Positions 13,117-26,330 of a stretch of 64,000 nucleotides of DNA are shown piece by piece. Position 1 is the first letter of the stretch. Every line of letters starts with the position of its first letter. Position numbers and translations under genes: made by a program. The stretch lies in the NCBI GenBank assembly GCA_036346275.1, contig CM070725.1, positions 1,379,001-1,443,000 of the forward strand, given 5' to 3'. The notes beneath the pieces are model-generated. The model was not told the DNA's origin. It was given only the letters and a program-made list of their open reading frames with translations, and made no database searches. This stretch comes from Otatea glauca. Taxonomy: Eukaryota > Streptophyta > Magnoliopsida > Poales > Poaceae.

Positions 13117-14079
13117 CTCGCTTTTCGCCGATGTACAGATTGCTAGAACAATTTGTGATTCATTTCATCTTACCGTTTGTGTAAATAACAGGCTCGCCCT
13201 AGAAAAGAAGTGCCCTGCCCGGTGTATTTGTCGGTTTTGTGGGGAGCAAACATGTACCAGATAATCATTCTTGGAGGCAAGGTATGCCTTTTGTTTGTGG
13301 ATTTAGGATTTAAGAACACAAAGAAACAAGGGTTCGGCCGGTACGAGTGACGACGACGACAATATGTTTGTCCTACATGCTTGTAACGCAGTGTACTCAC
13401 TGTTGATGCTTAAGAGTATCGATGATTAAATGCACACCCAATAGTAGAGTCAATCAAGCAAAGCAAGGACAAACTGGCTTGAGCAACCTTTTTTTTTCGT
13501 GTTTGTGGAACATCCGGTATGGTATCTAGTTCTGTGTTCTAGACGATCCTACCTTATCCACATTGTAGAACAAGTCATCTCAGCTTTATCTCTCTGATGT
13601 ATTTCTTCTCTCCACGAATATGTTATGACACTGGTCATCAAATTGCTTATTGCTATCTTATTAAAATACTAGCGACTACAGTTTATTTATATGGCTTGTT
13701 AATAAAGGGAATCGATCATTTGTAGTTGTTGTATCTGCTGCGTTGGAAAGTGACCGACTCCAGTCCATGTGAAAGCAAATGCAGTAGTACTAGTAGAAAC
13801 AAGCTTATATCTCCTTTTTCTTTTGGACATCTTTTAAAACTATAATTAGGAAGTTCAAAGCTAACTCTGCAAGTACAACCTCAATTTTTTTTCTTGTTGT
13901 TTTTTCAGCGCAACTTCACGCGTGATAGCAAATGTCTAACTTACTGCTAGAAACAAAGTTCATATTTTTTCTTTGAGTTATGTGAAAAGAAATTAATTAA
14001 CTATCATTAGCTACAAGTAGATTAACTATCATTAGCTACAAGTAGTCTACTGTGCAGAGCTGACTCACTCTCGCTTCCA
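13117..14079. other. intergenic: 3' UTR of the SAC gene and upstream region of the dehydrogenase
   Basis: The first few hundred bases are probably the 3' UTR of the phosphatase. A short direct repeat, 'ttaactatcattagctacaagtag', occurs twice in a row at about 13997-14046, just before the next start codon. I found no other feature. Confidence 0.5.
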
Positions 14080-16742
14080 ATGTCCATCTCCTCTTCCCGC
14101 CGCGCCCTTCCCCTCCTCCGCCAGATCGGCGGCGCCCTCCGCCGCTCCTTCTCGGCGGAGCCCGCCGCGGGGTACCACGTCGCCGGCGGGCCCAGCTTCA
14201 TGCGCGCGGCGGTGTTCTGGGAGCCCGGCCGGCCGCTCACGGTGGAGGAGTTCCGCATGCCGCGGCCCAAGGCCGGCGAGGTCCTCATCAGGACCAAAGG
14301 TCCCGCCTTTCTTTTTCACTTCCCAAGACAACTAAACTATTATGTATTGCCGTTGCTATGCGTCAGTCAATCGAGATGAGATGAATTTGCTGGGTTCTCT
14401 CTTCTTCTACTCTCTCTAATTCACAAGAGAATTCTCTAATTTGGTGGATGATGTTGGTGGTTAGGTATGTATTAGTACTTATAATAAAAATTAATGAAGA
14501 ATTGTTATACCTTACGGGTAAGGAGGGCTTGTTAGAACTAATTAATTGGCTTGTTAATTCTAACAAAATGGGATGGATGATCAAATGCCCAAGTTGTTTG
14601 CGACAATGGGATGTCACCGACCCTGGGGTTTTGTTGATCTGATGTCATACGTGCTCAACTTATGCAGCTTGCGGAGTCTGCCACTCCGATCTCCATGTTC
14701 TGAAAGGTGAACTCCCTTTCTCGAGTCCTTGTGTTGTTGGCCATGAGATCACCGGGGAGGTTGTTGACCATGGCGCGCACACACCTGCCGGGATCATCAG
14801 CAGGTATACCGATGCGTGCATCCATACGAAAGGCTCTATTCTCGACAAACAAAACCATTTAGGCTTTTTCTTGAAACATGAACGCCTGTTTAGGCTGACA
14901 AATGCATCGACAACATGATGCCTGCCGAGACCTGTTTGTTCACTTAGCAAGACTTCCTGACAGTGGCGTTTTGGAATTAATCGGTTATTACTTAAAAAAA
15001 AAATCAGGTTCCCAGTTGGCAGTCATGTTGTTGGCGCGTTCATAATGCCCTGCGGGAATTGCTTTTACTGTGTTAAGGTACCACCTCTTTGGATCATGCC
15101 ATCCTTAACGCAAGTGCTCCTTTAATTGTTTTCTTGATTGCATACATGTACATGGATTTGATATAGGGCCAAGAAGATCTGTGTGAGTCTTTCTTTGCGT
15201 ATAATCGTGCTAAAGGAACACTGTACGATGGTGAAACCCGACTCTTTCTACGCAGCAATGGTAATTTCAAATTTGAGAATGTTTATTTACATGATACATC
15301 TGTAGTGCCGCAATATAATGGCAGTGTTGCTTATATTATTGAGATGTTTTCTATCTCCAGGAAAACCAGTGTACATGTACAGTATGGGCGGGCTTGCAGA
15401 ATACTGTGTCGTGCCAGCCAATGCACTAGCAGTTCTTCCTAACTCATTGCCATACACAGAGTCAGCAATTCTAGGATGTGCTGTGTTTACCGCATACGGC
15501 GCCTTGAGGCATGCTGCTGAAATGCGTGCTGGTGATTCAGTAGCTGTGGTTGGAGTTGGAGGGGTTGGATCAAGGTTAGCAGATATAAGGACATTTTCCA
15601 TCCGAATATCTTAGTTTAATTTTGACCTTGAAAGTAGGAACAGGACTAAATCACTTCTCTTAGTAGCGTTATAACAGATTGCGTATTGGCATGTCCTCAT
15701 ATTTCAAACATTGCAGCTGTTTACAGATAGCGCGAGCCTTTGGTGCTTCTGAAATCATTGCAGTTGATGTTCTTGATGAGAAACTCCAGAATGCTAAAAC
15801 ACTTGGAGCAACCCACACTGTAAACGCAGCAAAAGAAGACGCTGTTGAGAGGATCAAGGTATACATCAGGTTTTGTGATTTAGCCACATAACCACTGAAG
15901 TTCTAAAGCTATTCAATGCAGTTTGTTATCACTGTTGAGGCTGCTTCTCTTGATATTTTGTTTTTTTTTTTCGGTTTGTGGGCTGTTTTCAAATGCGCAC
16001 CTTGAATCTCAGCTAGTATGCCATTCAAACGTGAATATCTCATTGTTCACAGGAAATTACTGATGGGAGGGGTGTGGACGTGGCTGTGGAGGCACTTGGT
16101 AAGGCATTGACGTTTGCCCAGTGCACCAAAAGTGTACGAGATGGAGGCAAAGCTGTTATGATTGGTCTTGCTGCAGCAAACGTAGTAGGGGAGGTGGATA
16201 TAACCCGTCTTGTTCGCCGACAGGTACACAATCCAGCTCCAACAAAGTACCGTTGGCTTGTTAGTCCAAACATTAAGCTAGTGCTAGCTGAGTGTTCAAA
16301 TTTACCTTCTTGGTACATAAAGCAATCCCTTTGCTCAATTTACTCATCTAGTCTTGGTGCAGCCACCTTTGTGTTCTTCTACTTGAAGATATTAGTATCT
16401 TAATCTTAGGAATAGACTGCGACATTTTGCTATATTGATATTACAATTGTATTCATTATCTAGCATTCTGTCAAATGCTAAAATTTGAGTGGAGTGCCTT
16501 GCTTGCGTTGTGTTATGTGCTTGGCTCCTTACATGTTTACTTGGAAACAGGTGAAAATCATTGGCTCGTATGGTGCAAGGGCCAGGCAAGATCTTCCTCA
16601 GATAGTCAAGCTTGCTGAGAGTGGCGCCTTCAATCTCCAAAATACCATATCAAGGAAATGCAAGTTCGAAGAGGCGAACAGTGCCTATGAGGATCTCGAT
16701 CGGGGCAAGATCATTGGCCGAGCTGTAGTTGAAATCATGTAG
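14080..16742 (+). CDS. zinc-type alcohol dehydrogenase-like oxidoreductase, mitochondrial type
   Basis: Eight exons: 14080-14299, 14668-14803, 15008-15077, 15167-15260, 15361-15574, 15717-15858, 16053-16223, 16551-16742. They join in frame to 412 residues. Residues 1-35 are rich in Arg, Ser and Ala (MSISSSRRALPLLRQ start), like a mitochondrial presequence. The catalytic zinc site is visible as ACGVCHSD (Cys75) and GHE (His99-Glu100). The structural zinc cysteines are in CGNCFYC and EDLC, and the cofactor-binding glycine motif is VGVGGVGS across the exon 5/6 junction. This is the medium-chain dehydrogenase family, NAD(P)-dependent oxidation or reduction of an alcohol or aldehyde. From memory the closest Arabidopsis protein is At5g63620 (HER2), which would suggest a link to hexenal response; I cannot test that. 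It runs tail to tail with the adenylate kinase gene. Confidence 0.92.
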
Positions 16743-17571
16743 TGCTGATGAAATGATCCTGTGGTTCGAAGTATGGGTCAAACAAATAAGTATGCTGTGA
16801 CACTACATTCCATGAACTTGGACTGTCTTACAGCAAAATCCAGTATGGTCTCGCTCCCTGATTTGTATTTGATGCCAGAAATTGTTGATTAAAAGATGTT
16901 TAAATTTACAAGGAGATGGCTATATCAATTTGATCTTCTTTCCTATGAGTTATGATCCAACCCGCGTAGTATAGCAACTAGGATTTGCCCTGTTTGTTTC
17001 GGCATGAAGAGTGAACGAACTACTGCAACTAGTTCATCTGTTTCCTCACCTTTCAGCTTGAACTCCCCACATTCTGCCTGTGATGTGCATACCATTTGAT
17101 TTGATTGGAAATCAATGCTTGAAACAAATCATATTTATTGTGAGTATTGAGAGTTTTTACAACGAGAATTCTGATTTATAATGCTACAAAATTACCTGAA
17201 AACTTGTTTCATCTAGCAACAGAAATATATCATAATCTCTGGAGTAGAATGAAAAACAGGCACCGGAGCTGTGAAACACAGATGTACGCTGCAAACTTAA
17301 CAACCCTTTCATTTGGGCTGTAAAACAATACATTCCTAATCATTTCTTCAGTGCAGATCTGTATGTTTACAGGACAACAGTGATGCATTTACATCCGTGT
17401 ACAATAGATGGATGGATTTCTAACGTTCATCCTATCAAATATCGATGCTTAAATGTCACTTGCAATCGTCTACAACAACACAAACCAAAATTTCGATACT
17501 TCAACCACATGGAGAAGTATCATGTGAGACAGTTTACATGAGCATGTCCAACTGGCACAGCTTTTCTCTGC
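16743..17571. other. intergenic between convergent genes (two 3' UTRs)
   Basis: The dehydrogenase ends at 16742 on the plus strand and the adenylate kinase ends at 17572 on the minus strand, so this stretch should hold both 3' UTRs. It is AT-rich and has no open frame of note. Transcripts from the two sides could overlap here; that is inference. Confidence 0.5.
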
Positions 17572-20500
17572 TCAAGCGCTAGCCACCACTTCTGTTTTCT
17601 TATCGAGGCTAGAAGCCAACAGTTTGTCGATCTCAGCAAACACATCTTCCACCGTGGAATATCCTTTTACCTAAATTTTACAGAGGACATTGAAGGAGAT
17701 ATGTGGAAGATTTGTGCACTCTTAATGCAGGTATAATAACTACAGACAGGTAACCAAATACAGCATGATCATTATACAGTATGATTTATCATCATTTAAT
17801 CAATGTTTTTTTTTGTGTTACTACCCTACTCCTACATGAGTAGCAGTAGTGAATAACATACCAGCATATCAAATAACAGGCAAAAAAAAATATGTGTAGC
17901 TGAAGTTGAAGGTACAGCAGAGCATTACCTCAACAAAAGCTAAAACTGTACAGAGAAGCAGAATCACAAGAATGTCATAGAGGAACAAGGAAATCAACAA
18001 TGATAAGAGTTACTACATCTAAGTAGCATAACAAAAAACTGTCTGCAATTGTTCAGGACTTCGGATTAATCTGTGATAACTGATAAGATAACTCCACGAA
18101 ATATAGACAGCATGACGCAGGATGGCATATCAGCCTTGACCTAAGCAATGAAGCAGAGAGTTCTCAATTCAAAAGAGATAAATCGCCTACCTTGACTATA
18201 AGATCTTCATATATTGATAGCAAGGACTCGACATTTTGATAATGAGTCTGCAACCTCAGCTTAACCTGAAAAAGAATAGAAGCGCATGTGTAAATTAGAT
18301 TCTGATAACACTGTGTTCTTTGATTCTCACAATCAACATACATAGATAAGCACTGAATTAGAAATATCTAATGGAAAAAGAAGAATCAAACTCAATGGGC
18401 ACTCTGAAAAATTCCATCATCAAAATGTGCAGTTCAAGAACTGGCATACTATATCAGTAACTCTACCATCTAAATTCACAATTATCCTCCACGATCATAA
18501 GAATCATGGCACACCATCAGCTCAAAGTAACCCTTGAACATCAGTGCAAGGTCTTGCACACTACAAATGTACAACTTTCGTACCATCAATGTCAAGCATT
18601 CCTAGTGGATGTGAATATATACATGCACTGACATGAAAGTATGGTCCACAAGCACATGATAAAGTATGTCAAGCTAGTTTTAGTTAGTAAGAGACCAAAT
18701 AAAAATGCGCTGTAGTAACAGTATGTTCAGCATGTCTAATAACAAATGAGCACTTCCACCTTGTCTAATGATAAATGCACAACTAAGTTTACCATTTCTC
18801 TTTACTGATAATCTGTAGAAACATGCACCTTTTCTTCTGTATCATCAAATCTTTGTGTAAGCCTTGAAGCAATTTCTTCATTCTCTGGTGGAGAATACTT
18901 TAGATGGTATATTTTCCCAGTTACAGGATCAAGCCGTCTCCCAACCACCCTTTCAACAAGAATTTCATCCGGAACCTACATTTGCCAAAAAAAAAATTGA
19001 GTTAATATTTGTGCATTATCCATTTCTGAAATCTAATTACTAAATTGCAGTTCATTTCAATGTGATAGATAAAGTATGACAAATATATTGAATGCATAGT
19101 TTTTTGACGGGGAACAGTAAGGGAGGGCCCTACTGATAAATATTAATAAATATATAGTACAAAATTAACTTAATTACATAAACGATCCACAGGATCCAAA
19201 AAACCTCTAACATAGGTTAGCTACTACTCATGGTAACCAATTATGAAATGAACTAATTCATTTAATTTCTACTAAGCCAGTTTTCCAAAGCATCAACCAT
19301 CTTCGAGGAAATTCTGAATTTCAATAATTCTAAATCCATAATTAGAAACCTCTTCCACCTGAACTTGTTGGGAGGAATGTTTTCAAAAATGCACTTGTTT
19401 CTTTGAGTCCAGCAGCCTAAAGTAATAAGTTCCTTGACAAATATCTATGCAGACCCAGCTTGCGACTTAGCAAGAGACAACATGTCCATAATCTCAAAAG
19501 AAGTATTCCAATTGATTCGAATCAAATTCCAACAATATTTGCTAAATTGGCACTCAAAGAAAAGATGCATCCACTCCTCCAGTGTAAGTACTTAGCACAA
19601 GTAATGATTGTAAAAGGACGCAATCGAAATTGTGTCTTTTTTATTCTGAAAAGGGTGAATATTTGAACTTTATTATGTAACTTACTACAGAAGAAACTAT
19701 ATTTATCTCTCAATTAAAAAACTGCTACATCGGTCACAATTGGCAGCATGTGTACCGTTCGAGCTATTCATCAGCCTGAGGGTAGCCTGTTTGCATTGTT
19801 CAAAGTAGAAAGAAATATAATCAGTACTACTAGTACTATAGCATAATGGTGAAAAATTCCATCTCTAATGATCATATATCTTTTGGAATTTGTATTACAT
19901 GTCAATGATTTGATTTAATTGGGTACTTACATCCAATAGAACGAAAATGTCAGGCCGGATTCCAAGAGTTTCCAGTGCCATTGCCTGCGAATAACTTCTT
20001 GGGTAACCATCCAAAAGCCAACCATTTTCCTGAGCATCTGGTCGCAGAAGGCGTTCCTTCACCATCTGGCGGTAACCCAAAATTATTTTTCAGTATTACT
20101 GATAAAACTTCAAATCACATCAATGGAAAAAAAAAGGCACCCACATTAACAACAATCCCATCGGGAACCAGCTGACCCTTCTCCATGAATTCCTTGGCCC
20201 GCTTCCCATTCTCAGTGCCTGCGGCAGTTTCGGCCCTTAGCAAATCTCCAGCAGAAATGTGCACCAGACCATACTGCAAATTACAGTGCCCATTACTTGG
20301 TACAATCAAGAAAACCATTCCATGATTCTCACACAAATGTTTACTAAACCGATAAGTCCGTCCCCCCGCCCTACACCACCACCACCTGCCCTCATTACAC
20401 AATATACACGTATGAATGATGAACATTGAAATAATGCACAGGGATAAATCCCAATCCCCAAATCACTTACTTTGGCCTTGATGAGCTCACACTGCGTGCC

Positions 20501-20892
20501 CTTACCGGACGCCGGCGCCCCTGCTATCATGACCTTTAGAGGATCAGCCTTGGCCGCCACCACAGCCTGAAATCAAGAACCAAAACGAGTAATGAGATTG
20601 GAGTAAACACGTATAATTCTTTCGGTTTCCCCTCCTATCCGAACCAAACTAAGGACTAGATGGAGCAAGCTCGTAACACAAAGGGCAGGCAGACCTTGGA
20701 CGCTCGAGGCAAGGAGCGCGGCTTCCTAGTGGCCGGCGAGAGGCCGCGGCGGCGGGTGGAGTCGAGCCGGAGGGAGCGGGAGCTGGCGGGGGAGCAGGGG
20801 AAAAGGAGGCGGGCGTGGGCAATTGGCCTCCCGCCGGTCACAGGCGGCGGTGAGCTGGAGGAGACGGCGGCGGCGGCCATGGAAGAAGCCAT
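17572..20892 (-). CDS. adenylate kinase, chloroplast type
   Basis: Seven exons in minus-strand order: 20892-20695, 20566-20471, 20273-20145, 20065-19931, 18975-18829, 18265-18191, 17670-17572. Together they give 292 residues, every junction in phase 0. Residues 1-66 (exon 1) are rich in Ser, Pro, Arg and Ala, like a plastid transit peptide. The P-loop is [10 protein letters not shown] at about 82-91, followed by the AMP-binding DGYPRS block and a LID segment with [13 protein letters not shown]. The enzyme interconverts ATP plus AMP with two ADP. I chose the ATG at 20892 (MASSM); an in-frame ATG 30 bases upstream (MFFFAP) would add ten residues. The exon 3 donor must be at 20144/20143 to keep frame; a second GT four bases downstream of it breaks the frame. 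From memory this matches rice 'probable adenylate kinase 2, chloroplastic'. Confidence 0.92.
19085..19670 (-). mobile_element. LINE 3' remnant inside adenylate kinase intron
   Basis: On the minus strand broken frames read [18 protein letters not shown] near 19580-19530 and then [13 protein letters not shown] near 19410-19370. Both are typical of the zinc-binding tail that follows reverse transcriptase in plant L1-type LINEs. The left edge carries a short T run at about 19101-19106, which would be the poly(A) end. It sits in the 955-bp intron between exons 4 and 5 of the adenylate kinase and lies in the same orientation as the gene. It has internal stops and is dead. Confidence 0.6.
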
Positions 20893-22018
20893 GGGCGGCG
20901 CCAGAGGAGCGAAGAAGAACACAAGCCTAGTACTACTACTACTCCTACGACTAGCAGGAGGAAAACTTTGGAAAAGAAACTTGAAAGAACAAAATTTTTG
21001 ACCAGTGGACTGGAAAAAAGGTTTGAGACTTGGAATAAATTTTCTTCATCCAGAGAAAAAGAAAGCAGTATATAATAAATTCCGATTTTTGAGTCCCCAG
21101 ATTTCTCCTCACGTGTGGTGTCCTTGAGCTTCTTGTTTTTCTTGTGTGCTGGGCTCATGACATTATTTTTTTTCTTGTGTGTATTTCCTTTATATCAGGC
21201 AATTTCATTGATTTCATAAGGCGCATTGATTTTTTGCAAGGTTCATTTTCGGTTTTATTTTGTTCGGTACACAACGAACGATTTCATTTCTTGTTTTCGA
21301 GTTCAACATGGGCCTGTCAGTAAGTACATACAAGAAGTCCTAACATTGGATTTCATGGTCAGTGTTTGCAAAGGACAGAAATCTGCATTAGACAGTCAAA
21401 AGTCACCGGTCCTCCTTGTGTTGTGCTTGTGCGTGCCAATAGACTCGATCCATTTCAGGAACAGTACATTCTCATTTTCCATCGTAATGTTTATACCTGA
21501 ACATTCCTTTAGTCAGGTTGGACACATTTCGCTTTGCTTCGTTAAAAAGCTAGCACAAGTGTTTCAGCTCAACTTATCTGGAGTGACTGGCTCACCCAAC
21601 AAGATGCACCAAACTCATCAGCATTTTTCTGAGAGTTTTTCCTCGATTTATAGCTTTAGTTCTCTTTTTAAGGAAAATTTATATCTGTATTTTAAGGTTG
21701 CAGAAACTGACGCCAGGATTCCTTTTACGGCAACTTTTGTGACCGATGGTGTGGATCTAGGTGAACTAAAGAGATAATATATGGAAGCAGCAGCAGTTTC
21801 TTTTATCTGACTCAGGGTCATGCATGCCACAGTTAACAGTTTCAAGATCAACTGCTGTTTACTATGTGTTTTAGAGCACTACTGTTCCAACTTTCTGATA
21901 ATCTGAATTGCAATGTTTTTCACGTCCTTATATTTTTTTTACCGTCCGGAACCGTCACGTCAGAAGAATGCCTAATTGCTACTACTAGATACCAGTGGTT
22001 CGTCGTAAACATACATAT
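20893..22018. other. upstream region of adenylate kinase; no gene seen
   Basis: The first part is the 5' UTR and promoter side of the minus-strand adenylate kinase. An open frame of 183 codons at 21226-21777 has no recognised motif, low-complexity hydrophobic content and no splice or promoter context, so I do not call it a gene. Confidence 0.45.
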
Positions 22019-22700
22019 CTATATACTGCGGTACTTATAGCGAGGAGAATTGCCGAGCCCTCGGTCGCGCCACGCCATGCCCTTCGCGAAAAGCTCTTTC
22101 AAAAAATTTGAAATTACATTTAGATCTTTTGGTCGGTTTTATCTGTTGTTTACGTTTAAGTCCTCCCGTCGGTTAAAAAAAACACAAATTCACCGATGAT
22201 TTATAGCACTTATAGTAGGGAGAATTGCCGAGCCCTCAGCTGCGCCACGTCATGCCCTTCGAGAAAAGCTCCTTCGAAAAATTCGAAATCACGTTTAGGT
22301 CATCTGGTCGGTTTTTAACAGAAAGGACCCGAAAAACCGAAATTACATTTAAGTCCCTCTGCTGTTTACGTTTAGGTCCTCCTGTCGGTTAAAAAAACAC
22401 AAATTCACCGATGATTTATAGTAGTCCATAGATTCGCCGATAGGTCTAGTAACCTTTTTAAAAAAACAAGAAAACCGGGATTACGCAAAAAAAACTAAAA
22501 AACACAAATTCACCGATGATTTATAGCAGTCTATAGATTCGTCGATGGATCCTAGCGACCCTTTTTTTTGAAAAGAAAACAAGAAAACCGGAATTACAAA
22601 AAAAATTGTTTTCTTCCAAAAACAAAAGTCACAGATTAGGTCATAGCGACTTTTTTAAAAAAACAAGAAAGCCAGAAATTTCAACCGACATAGCGGCACA
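22019..22700. repeat. degenerate tandem duplication
   Basis: A block starting 'tacttatagcgaggagaattgc' at about 22033 recurs at about 22207 with 'acttatagtagggagaattgc'. Each is followed by 'gccgagccctc', 'cttcgagaaaagctc', 'acgtttaggtc' and 'cacaaattcaccgatgattta'. The last phrase occurs three times (about 22185, 22400 and 22505). Units are about 165-215 bp. This block directly precedes the Helitron at 22843 and shares its style of A-runs and short GC blocks, so it may be part of the same or an older element. Confidence 0.5.
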
Positions 22701-22842
22701 TGACGAAATTTCGAACAACACAGCGTAGCACGTTGCCTTGGCTTAGTAGTCACGATAATCATGATATTGAATAGGCCTACCACTATCAATTAGTCATGAC
22801 TAAATGTTTGTGACAGACCCCAGGAGTCTCCAGTAGTATCAA

Positions 22843-23679
22843 CTAGACACGTGGGCGCGGCGCACACCGCACCACGTCGCGCCAACCGCAGCACGAAATC
22901 TAGGTGTTCCCGCGAAGAAAGGGACCAAGATGTAAATTTAAAAAATCTCCAGAATAAATCGCACAATTTTCGCAACGCGCGCTGTAATTTTTAAAGGTTT
23001 CCGGGACTCAGGGATATTTTTTTGGGATAATTTTAAAACGTTTCCGTGACTCTGGATTTTTTTTTTGGGTGGCATCTCTAAAAAAACCCAAGCAATGCGT
23101 GGGCGCGACGCACGGTGTGCCGCGCCGCGCTAGACGCAACATGAAATCTAAGCCTTCCCGCGAAGGAAGGGACCCAGATGTAATTTTTTAAAATCTCTAA
23201 GACAAATCACATAATTCTCGCAGTGTGTGTTGTAATTCTAAAAAGATTCTAGAACTCCGGGATAAATTTTATTTTTTGGAGGGCATTTTGAAAAACCCAG
23301 GCCTTCCTGCCAACAAAGGGACCTAGATGCAATTTTTAAAAATTCCCGGGGAAAAAACTCATATTTTTTGAGGTCTTTTTCATTAGAAAGGACCTATATG
23401 TAATACTGCGGATTTTCGGGGATCTTTTCGCAAAAAAATAAAGCCATGTGGCTGCCACGCCACGTGTCGTGCTGGGAAATTCAGCGGGCCGAAGCGCGCC
23501 GCGGGCGTCACGCACAAAGCGGCTCCCGATGCGCTATGCGCCGTTTAAGTTTCATCGTCGCGATTAATTAGTTAAGCTAGACGATTGGATTAGCCACGCA
23601 GGCAACGCGGCGCGACGGCGCGCCCACGTTGGCCCGAAGGCAACGTGGATGCGGCGAGAGCACGCGAAAGCTGCGGGGT
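22843..23679 (-). mobile_element. probable non-autonomous Helitron
   Basis: The left edge reads aa|CTAGACACGTGGGCGCGG, and the minus-strand 3' end is therefore ...CTAG followed by T, with a GC-rich self-complementary segment (GGCGCG...CGCGCC) just inside. The first 40 bp resemble the left edge of the better-defined Helitron at 34425. The right edge, 'gctgcgggg' followed by 'tttaat', parallels 'gctgtgccgggga' and 'tttc' of that copy. Inside, a unit of about 245 bp is repeated: the GC block, 'cgaaatctaggtgttcccgcgaagaaagggacc' and 'agatgtaa' near 22850-22940 recur near 23100-23190, with a third partial copy near 23300. No rep/helicase gene is present. Confidence 0.55.
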
Positions 23680-25984
23680 TTAATATATGTAGCATATATA
23701 TTAGCACTCTCTCTCATGATAGTTGAGAGCACTACTATTGAACTATCTGATAATCTGAACCAGAACTAGAATGTTTCTCAGGTCCTCATGTTTCTGTCAT
23801 CCTGAACTGTGCATGAGCATATCTTTAGGGAGCATCTTGGAGGCTGGAAGTCAAACCCTTTCTGTATCATCTAGATATTTTCTCTCGTTTTTCTGTTCCC
23901 CCCTCTTTGAGCTGAGCTGAGTGGTACTACAGGTCTACGAGGCTGCCTGAAAGTGTTCAGGTCGTTGTGCATGCTGGGTGCATGGGACAAGATCAGCAGT
24001 TGAAACTTGCAAGGTTATAATCACCTTTACAAGCAAAGAAAATATAAAGAAGCTTGAAAAGTCGGGAAATCTTGGTTAGATTTAAGGGGTCCAACCATAG
24101 GCACTGTCTTTTGCAAACACGTAATACCCTCTTCTTTCAGGTTTTTCTGTTGTTCAGTGATCATTCCAAGATTCAGTTTTTGTTATTTTATCAGATTTTT
24201 TTTTTTTGCAATTATAAGGAGGTGGCCGGAATAGTTATGATCATGTATGGAAAATGAAGCTCATTGAATAACCAAAAAATTCATAAGTAAGTATTCCGAT
24301 ACATGGCTAGCTGATCATTGTAAAGCCTGTGTAATACAGAGTAACTTGATATCTTCATGGTCGGATTTTAACTAATTTGGACCTTTATCTCATTTCACAT
24401 GTTACTTTTCTTTTCCAATTAAATTGGTCGCATTAGATTATTTTCACATAAATATAAATTGTGCCTCTGGCTCTCTGCTGTTATAAGTATGAGATGTGCT
24501 ACGGTGCTTGTGAAAAAATATAACCGTTTATTAGCTACAATCCAATGATCCACAATCGAAGGTACTTATGACTATGAGAAGATACTTAAGTTGTGGGACA
24601 TGCATTAGTTTTTATGATAAGGATGAAGGTTAGATAAGTAATTTCGTACCCTACAAAGTTAGAGAAAGGTGAAACAAAATTTCCTTCTTATTCATCCATG
24701 GTGCCAAATGTAGTGCTTATCGTTTTGGTTGCAAAGAAAAACCACAAGCCAAGGTCATTAAAGCTAACTCCTGGAACGAACCGACGATGCTAGGATAAAA
24801 AATGGGTAACCATGTATCACAGGTAGATTAGGTTGAAATTTGGAAGTTGGAACTAACCGAATTGAATCTCATCGTCGTTGTTTTAAGACTAGATAATTGG
24901 ATGTTAAACTAAGAAAATGAATGTAAATTGCATAGTTTTCCCAAGATTTATAGATTCCAAACTTCAGTTCTCCTAGCTTTGATACCACATTGAGTTATAT
25001 ATACCAGTTAGTTAATGAGGAAAGATGACAATTCATCTCAACACGATAGGCATCATGGTGATGATGCTCGTCTTCTTCCTCCTCTTGTTGTTGGTCTGCC
25101 GCTAGCATCTCCCAATCACATCACCCCAATTGGCACGCTTTTTCAAGGCAAACGCCTCCTCCTACTCGTCCCATGCAAACCTAATTCGCTGGACCAACCT
25201 CTGGGCTCTCCATTCAGCTGCTGCCAAGCATCCTACAAATTGCTTGTCTTTGTCTTAGCATTGCTTTGAAGTACTGCATATTTCCTAGACAAAAATGACA
25301 CGTGTACGATCAATCATGCGCGATATATTGAAATGCGTACAAAAACCCTGTGTGTCACTGTCAAATAGCCACCTCCGGTGGTGGATGTGGGAACAAAATC
25401 AATATAGGCTAATTAATATGCAACAATGACCAAATGGGAAGCCGGGCACGGCAACATGATTTTTTTCGAGCAATAGAAGGTATGATTACTTAACCCTTCG
25501 CTCTTACTTTAAGATATGTAAATTGTACCGAGAGGGTGATGTATAGAAGCACTGCTCTTCGGCTCTTGCGGGCCTTAACTGACATATAAGGAACGCACTC
25601 CGATGGCCAACGTACCGTCCTATGTTTGTTAGTAGGTATAGCAATTCTCCGACGAACAAATGTCGGTCATACTCATAGCATGAGATGATCGAGGCAAGTT
25701 GCGCTACCAGTGCTAGTCATTCGATGGATCGAGCGGATCAGTAAGGCTGGGTTTCGAGTTTGATTGGAGCGCTAGCTAGCTCCTGTGTTAGGGGAAATTA
25801 AAGAAGCTTGCATGGTTTTCTTTCAGGTCTCAAACTCTCTTGAGCAATGGAAGCGCAATTTTGGATCGATGTTTGGTGATTCACAGTCTCACAGACCATT
25901 TGATCATGATCGGTCGATTTCTCACTCGCTGTACATGCATGGAGGAGTATCAAGGCCATCTTTGTAGGAGTAGTGACTGACAAG
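23680..25984. other. intergenic, no gene seen
   Basis: AT-rich sequence. An open frame of 84 codons at 25015-25269 has no motif. Nothing else could be supported. Confidence 0.45.
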
Positions 25985-26330
25985 GTACACCACGTACGTG
26001 TTTGATCATTTCCCTGGCAAGATTCTCGTCCTTTCTTGGGTTACTCCTCAAGGATTGGCTCAACGTCCCCTTTGAAGTTCCATCTGCTGATGAGCTAGAC
26101 TTAATTAGGACTCTGGTGGTGCGCTGCTAGGCGCAGTGTTTCCGCAAAAGATTCCGGAAGGCGTTTGACTCGTTGGTAATCCTAGTCTCTTGGCTCATTT
26201 GGACGGAACGGAACGCACGTACGTGTATTCCAAGCTGAGAGCAGATCAGCAGGAGACTTGTTATGGGCGATCAAGGATGGCCGACCCGGCTAAAAAGATA
26301 TTTTGGCGACAATTTGGAAGCGCAAAGGTG
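25985..26330 (+). mobile_element. LINE 3'-end remnant
   Basis: A plus-strand frame at about 26155-26220 reads KAFDSLVILVSWLIWTERNAR, closely matching the conserved tail of plant L1-type LINE ORF2 (a run such as 'SWLIWKERNAR'). An upstream piece around 26040-26090 (LLLKDWLNVPF) fits the same tail in another frame. Stops and frame changes show it is dead. Boundaries are approximate. Confidence 0.5.

Noticed and set aside
21226..21777. 183-codon open frame between the adenylate kinase and the Helitron
   Set aside because: Hydrophobic low-complexity translation, no recognisable domain, no splice or leader context, and AT-rich sequence.
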